64,000 nucleotides of DNA from Phytophthora quininea. Its lineage: Eukaryota > Oomycota > Peronosporomycetes > Peronosporales > Peronosporaceae. A program made the translations under genes and the position numbers. Under the pieces are notes generated by a model. It worked only from the letters and a program-made list of their open reading frames with translations. It was not told where the DNA came from and made no database searches. This document shows positions 59,501-64,000 of this stretch, in pieces; positions within the stretch are counted from its first letter, which is position 1, and each line of letters opens with the position of its first letter. Location of the stretch: the NCBI GenBank assembly GCA_011947345.1, contig JAAVTG010000740.1, forward strand, positions 186,001 through 250,000, written 5' to 3'.

Positions 59501-62500
59501 TTAAGGTAGCCAACAGCGGACTCACCTCCATTACGGCAGGAGGGCTCAGTGTTACGGCAGGCGGGGCCACCGTCACGGCCGGCGGACTCAAGGTATTGGC
59601 CGCAGGGGCGTCAATCACGGGAGGCCTCGTTGCGACAGACACGGGGTTCACGGTCACCACTGGCGGAGCAACCATCACAGCGGGTGGGCTGCTAGTTACG
59701 GCAGGCGGGGCCACCGTCACGGCCGGAGGACTCGTGGTGTCGGCGGACGGCGCCTCCGTCACCGCCGGAACGGCCGCCACGGCGCTCACCGTCTCCAACA
59801 CGGTCGCGACTGGATTCGCCGGCACGGTGCTTTCTCTGAGCGTTGCGACCACGGGCACCGCCAACGCTTTGATCGACGCGAAGGCGGGCGGCACGTCCAT
59901 GTTTAAGGTAGCCAACAGCGGACTCACCTCCATTACGGCAGGAGGGCTCAGTGTTACGGCAGGCGGGGCCACCGTCACGGCCGGCGGACTCAAGGTATTG
60001 GCCGCAGGGGCGTCAATCACGGGAGGCCTCGTTGCGACAGACACGGGGTTCACGGTCACCACTGGCGGAGCAACCATCACAGCGGGTGGGCTGCTAGTTA
60101 CGGCAGGCGGGGCCACCGTCACGGCCGGAGGACTCGTGGTGTCGGCGGACGGCGCCTCCGTCACCGCCGGAACGGCCGCCACGGCGCTCACCGTCTCCAA
60201 CACGGTCGCGACTGGATTCGCCGGCACGGTGCTTTCTCTGAGCGTTGCGACCACGGGCACCGCCAACGCTTTGATCGACGCGAAGGCGGGCGGCACGTCC
60301 ATGTTTAAGGTAGCCAACAGCGGACTCACCTCCATTACGGCAGGAGGGCTCAGTGTTACGGCAGGCGGGGCCACCGTCACGGCCGGCGGACTCAAGGTAT
60401 TGGCCGCAGGGGCGTCAATCACGGGAGGCCTCGTTGCGACAGACACGGGGTTCACGGTCACCACTGGCGGAGCAACCATCACAGCGGGTGGGCTGCTAGT
60501 TACGGCAGGCGGGGCCACCGTCACGGCCGGAGGACTCGTGGTGTCGGCGGACGGCGCCTCCGTCACCGCCGGAACGGCCGCCACGGCGCTCACCGTCTCC
60601 AACACGGTCGCGACTGGATTCGCCGGCACGGTGCTTTCTCTGAGCGTTGCGACCACGGGCACCGCCAACGCTTTGATCGACGCGAAGGCGGGCGGCACGT
60701 CCATGTTTAAGGTAGCCAACAGCGGACTCACCTCCATTACGGCAGGAGGGCTCAGTGTTACGGCAGGCGGGGCCACCGTCACGGCCGGCGGACTCAAGGT
60801 ATTGGCCGCAGGGGCGTCAATCACGGGAGGCCTCGTTGCGACAGACACGGGTTCACGGTCACCACTGGCGGAGCAACCATCACAGCGGGTGGGCTGCTAG
60901 TTACGGCAGGCGGGGCCACCGTCACGGCTGGCGGACTCAAGGTTTTAGGCGGCGGCTCGTCAATCACGGGAGGCCTCGTTGCGACAGACACGGGGTTCAC
61001 GGTCACCACTGGCGGAGCAACCATCACAGCGGGTGGGCTGCTAGTTACGGCAGGCGGGGCCACCGTCACGGCCGGAGGACTCGTGGTGTCGGCGGACGGC
61101 GCCTCCGTCACCGCCGGAACGGCCGCCACGGCGCTCACCGTCTCCAACACGGTCGCGACTGGATTCGCCGGCACGGTGCTTTCTCTGAGCGTTGCGACCA
61201 CGGGCACCGCCAACGCTTTGATCGACGCGAAGGCGGGCGGCACGTCCATGTTTAAGGTAGCCAACAGCGGACTCACCTCCATTACGGCAGGAGGGCTCAG
61301 TGTTACGGCAGGCGGGGCCACCGTCACGGCCGGCGGACTCAAGGTATTGGCCGCAGGGGCGTCAATCACGGGAGGCCTCGTTGCGACAGACACGGGGTTC
61401 ACGGTCACCACTGGCGGAGCAACCATCACAGCGGGTGGGCTGCTAGTTACGGCAGGCGGGGCCACCGTCACGGCCGGAGGACTCGTGGTGTCGGCGGACG
61501 GCGCCTCCGTCACCGCCGGAACGGCCGCCACGGCGCTCACCGTCTCCAACACGGTCGCGACTGGATTCGCCGGCACGGTGCTTTCTCTGAGCGTTGCGAC
61601 CACGGGCACCGCCAACGCTTTGATCGACGCGAAGGCGGGCGGCACGTCCATGTTTAAGGTAGCCAACAGCGGACTCACCTCCATTACGGCAGGAGGGCTC
61701 AGTGTTACGGCAGGCGGGGCCACCGTCACGGCCGGCGGACTCAAGGTATTGGCCGCAGGGGCGTCAATCACGGGAGGCCTCGTTGCGACAGACACGGGGT
61801 TCACGGTCACCACTGGCGGAGCAACCATCACAGCGGGTGGGCTGCTAGTTACGGCAGGCGGGGCCACCGTCACGGCCGGAGGACTCGTGGTGTCGGCGGA
61901 CGGCGCCTCCGTCACCGCCGGAACGGCCGCCACGGCGCTCACCGTCTCCAACACGGTCGCGACTGGATTCGCCGGCACGGTGCTTTCTCTGAGCGTTGCG
62001 ACCACGGGCACCGCCAACGCTTTGATCGACGCGAAGGCGGGCGGCACGTCCATGTTTAAGGTAGCCAACAGCGGACTCACCTCCATTACGGCAGGAGGGC
62101 TCAGTGTTACGGCAGGCGGGGCCACCGTCACGGCCGGCGGACTCAAGGTATTGGCCGCAGGGGCGTCAATCACGGGAGGCCTCGTTGCGACAGACACGGG
62201 GTTCACGGTCACCACTGGCGGAGCAACCATCACAGCGGGTGGGCTGCTAGTTACGGCAGGCGGGGCCACCGTCACGGCTGGCGGACTCAAGGTTTTAGGC
62301 GGCGGCTCGTCAATCACGGGAGGCCTCGTTGCGACAGACACGGGGTTCACGGTCACCACTGGCGGAGCAACCATCACAGCGGGTGGGCTGCTAGTTACGG
62401 CAGGCGGGGCCACCGTCACGGCCGGAGGACTCGTGGTGTCGGCGGACGGCGCCTCCGTCACCGCCGGAACGGCCGCCACGGCGCTCACCGTCTCCAACAC

Positions 62501-64000
62501 GGTCGCGACTGGATTCGCCGGCACGGTGCTTTCTCTGAGCGTTGCGACCACGGGCACCGCCAACGCTTTGATCGACGCGAAGGCGGGCGGCACGTCCATG
62601 TTTAAGGTAGCCAACAGCGGACTCACCTCCATTACGGCAGGAGGGCTCAGTGTTACGGCAGGCGGGGCCACCGTCACGGCCGGCGGACTCAAGGTATTGG
62701 CCGCAGGGGCGTCAATCACGGGAGGCCTCGTTGCGACAGACACGGGGTTCACGGTCACCACTGGCGGAGCAACCATCACAGCGGGTGGGCTGCTAGTTAC
62801 GGCAGGCGGGGCCACCGTCACGGCTGGCGGACTCAAGGTTTTAGGCGGCGGCTCGTCAATCACGGGAGGCCTCGTTGCGACAGACACGGGGTTCACGGTC
62901 ACCACTGGCGGAGCAACCATCACAGCGGGTGGGCTGCTAGTTACGGCAGGCGGGGCCACCGTCACGGCTGGCGGACTCAAGGTTTTAGGCGGCGGCTCGT
63001 CAATCACGGGAGGCCTCGTTGCGACAGACACGGGGTTCACGGTCACCACTGGCGGAGCAACCATCACAGCGGGTGGGCTGCTAGTTACGGCAGGCGGGGC
63101 CACCGTCACGGCCGGAGGACTCGTGGTGTCGGCGGACGGCGCCTCCGTCACCGCCGGAACGGCCGCCACGGCGCTCACCGTCTCCAACACGGTCGCGACT
63201 GGATTCGCCGGCACGGTGCTTTCTCTGAGCGTTGCGACCACGGGCACCGCCAACGCTTTGATCGACGCGAAGGCGGGCGGCACGTCCATGTTTAAGGTAG
63301 CCAACAGCGGACTCACCTCCATTACGGCAGGAGGGCTCAGTGTTACGGCAGGCGGGGCCACCGTCACGGCCGGCGGACTCAAGGTATTGGCCGCAGGGGC
63401 GTCAATCACGGGAGGCCTCGTTGCGACAGACACGGGGTTCACGGTCACCACTGGCGGAGCAACCATCACAGCGGGTGGGCTGCTAGTTACGGCAGGCGGG
63501 GCCACCGTCACGGCTGGCGGACTCAAGGTTTTAGGCGGCGGCTCGTCAATCACGGGAGGCCTCGTTGCGACAGACACGGGGTTCACGGTCACCACTGGCG
63601 GAGCAACCATCACAGCGGGTGGGCTGCTAGTTACGGCAGGCGGGGCCACCGTCACGGCCGGAGGACTCGTGGTGTCGGCGGACGGCGCCTCCGTCACCGC
63701 CGGAACGGCCGCCACGGCGCTCACCGTCTCCAACACGGTCGCGACTGGATTCGCCGGCACGGTGCTTTCTCTGAGCGTTGCGACCACGGGCACCGCCAAC
63801 GCTTTGATCGACGCGAAGGCGGGCGGCACGTCCATGTTTAAGGTAGCCAACAGCGGACTCACCTCCATTACGGCAGGAGGGCTCAGTGTTACGGCAGGCG
63901 GGGCCACCGTCACGGCCGGCGGACTCAAGGTATTGGCCGCAGGGGCGTCAATCACGGGAGGCCTCGTTGCGACAGACACGGGGTTCACGGTCACCACTGG
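47527..64000 (+). CDS. Giant secreted EGF-like / tandem-repeat surface protein (3' end outside window)
   Basis: Signal peptide MAGVQGLLGVLLLLSALAQI, then a Cys-rich head with at least four EGF-like modules (CANQCSGHGRC; ECSNRGICD; CPSDCSSHGLC; YCSNRGLCDFSSGQCACY), typical of stramenopile secreted EGF proteins. GT-AG introns at 47643-47708, 47978-48030, 48223-48281 and 48717-48769 join in phase. A non-EGF domain of about 150 residues lies between modules 3 and 4 (48284-48716). From about 48900 the protein changes to Gly/Thr/Val/Ala-rich repeats, first degenerate (GLTTIQTGGLSIVTGGATI), then from 50368 almost perfect. Single-base frame breaks (g-runs at 47771, 49864, 50112; t-run 50516; and eight or so in the array) interrupt the frame; the region around 47.87-47.93 kb is unresolved. 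Joined, more than 5,300 residues lie in this window, with no stop by 64000. Probably a cell-surface, cyst-coat or vesicle-stored adhesive glycoprotein; this role is inferred. Confidence 0.8.
50368..51230 (+). repeat. Tandem array of six 144-bp A modules
   Basis: Six head-to-tail copies of a 144-bp, 48-codon unit beginning KVLGGGSSITGG and ending TVTAGGL; unit starts at about 50368, 50512, 50655, 50799, 50943 and 51087. One T is missing at 50516-50518, creating a TAG in the reading frame. Copies are otherwise practically identical. Confidence 0.95.
51231..64000 (+). repeat. Nested tandem array: 23 B modules (258 bp) each with A' (144 bp) plus 0-4 A modules
   Basis: B modules (86 codons, starting VVSADGASVTAG) begin at 51231, 51777, 52467, 53301, 53847, 54248, 54937, 55338, 55884, 56286, 57262, 57808, 58498, 59332, 59734, 60136, 60538, 61083, 61485, 61887, 62433, 63123 and 63669. 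Each is followed by an A' module (48 codons, KVLAAGASITGG) and then n A modules. Spacings equal 402 + 144n with n = 1,2,3,1,0,2,0,1,0,4,1,2,3,0,0,0,1,0,0,1,2,1, apart from six net missing bases at indel sites (near 54105, 54650, 54959, 56689-56802, 60850). Unit-to-unit differences are single private substitutions (for example 52717, 55223, 56911). The array continues past the window end. Confidence 0.97.

Noticed and set aside
50510..63997. Very long open frames on the minus strand across the repeat array (over 1,000 codons, Pro/Val-rich)
   Set aside because: They are antisense shadows: a stop-free codon pattern in one 144- or 258-bp unit is repeated many times. They lack a signal peptide or domain, and the plus strand continues a spliced, signal-peptide-bearing gene.
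50368..64000. CRISPR-like or satellite DNA array
   Set aside because: Units are long, in frame, without spacers, and encode a coherent protein continuous with an upstream gene.

Overview
This window is eukaryotic nuclear DNA, most probably from an oomycete (Phytophthora-like stramenopile). The grounds are dense genes on both strands, very short GT-AG introns (about 50-75 bp), GC-rich coding sequence, and a protein set typical of that lineage: phosphoinositide-binding and phosphoinositide-kinase fusions, stramenopile-style EGF-like secreted proteins, a small family of secreted lipase-like hydrolases, and ciliary/centrosomal genes.

Layout. 1-4171 (-): F-BAR protein with C-terminal PH-like region, cut by the window edge. 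4510-8209 (+): zinc finger / Sfi1-like helical-repeat protein. 8231-10507 (-): PH-PX-permuted papain-like protein. 10601-11800 (+): RNase H2 subunit A. 13182-14287 (+): PX protein. 14700-17519 (+): SMARCAD1/Fun30-type chromatin remodeller. 17763-20488 (-): cyclic-nucleotide-gated channel. 20647-30164: four paralogous secreted alpha/beta hydrolases (two -, two +) separated by gene-poor spacers of 1.1-1.4 kb. 30286-32861 (+): GBP-like protein without a P-loop and with a C-terminal PH domain. 32928-34147 (-): CDK20-like kinase. 34429-35814 (-): CDC50/LEM3 flippase subunit. 36115-36977 (+): FUS/TAF15-like RNA-binding protein. 37278-40484 (+): membrane-anchored type III PI4-kinase. 40629-44326 (+): RCC1/WW/IQ protein. 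44334-47464 (-): VPS39. 47527 to the window end (+): a giant secreted EGF-like protein whose last 13.6 kb in this window is an almost perfect nested tandem repeat.

The most remarkable object is the giant repeat gene. Its array is built from two modules, a 258-bp module (B) always followed by a 144-bp module (A'), and then zero to four copies of a sister 144-bp module (A). The 23 B modules visible here are spaced by exactly 402 + 144n bp once single-base indels are allowed for. The array does not end inside the window.

A second, technical theme affects every reading. At about 35 places reading frames break, and in nearly all of them restoring one base to a short homopolymer joins two halves of a conserved protein. 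The defects hit housekeeping genes and the repeat array alike, so they look like long-read consensus errors, not pseudogenes. I therefore treat split frames as single genes and say so in each entry.

Functionally, several neighbours deal with membranes and phosphoinositides (F-BAR/PH, PH-PX, PX, PI4-kinase, GBP-PH, CDC50, VPS39), but they are independent transcription units; I see no operon-like logic. Gene spacing is tight: stops of convergent genes are 7, 21 and 66 bp apart, and two divergent pairs share promoters of 62 and 93 bp.
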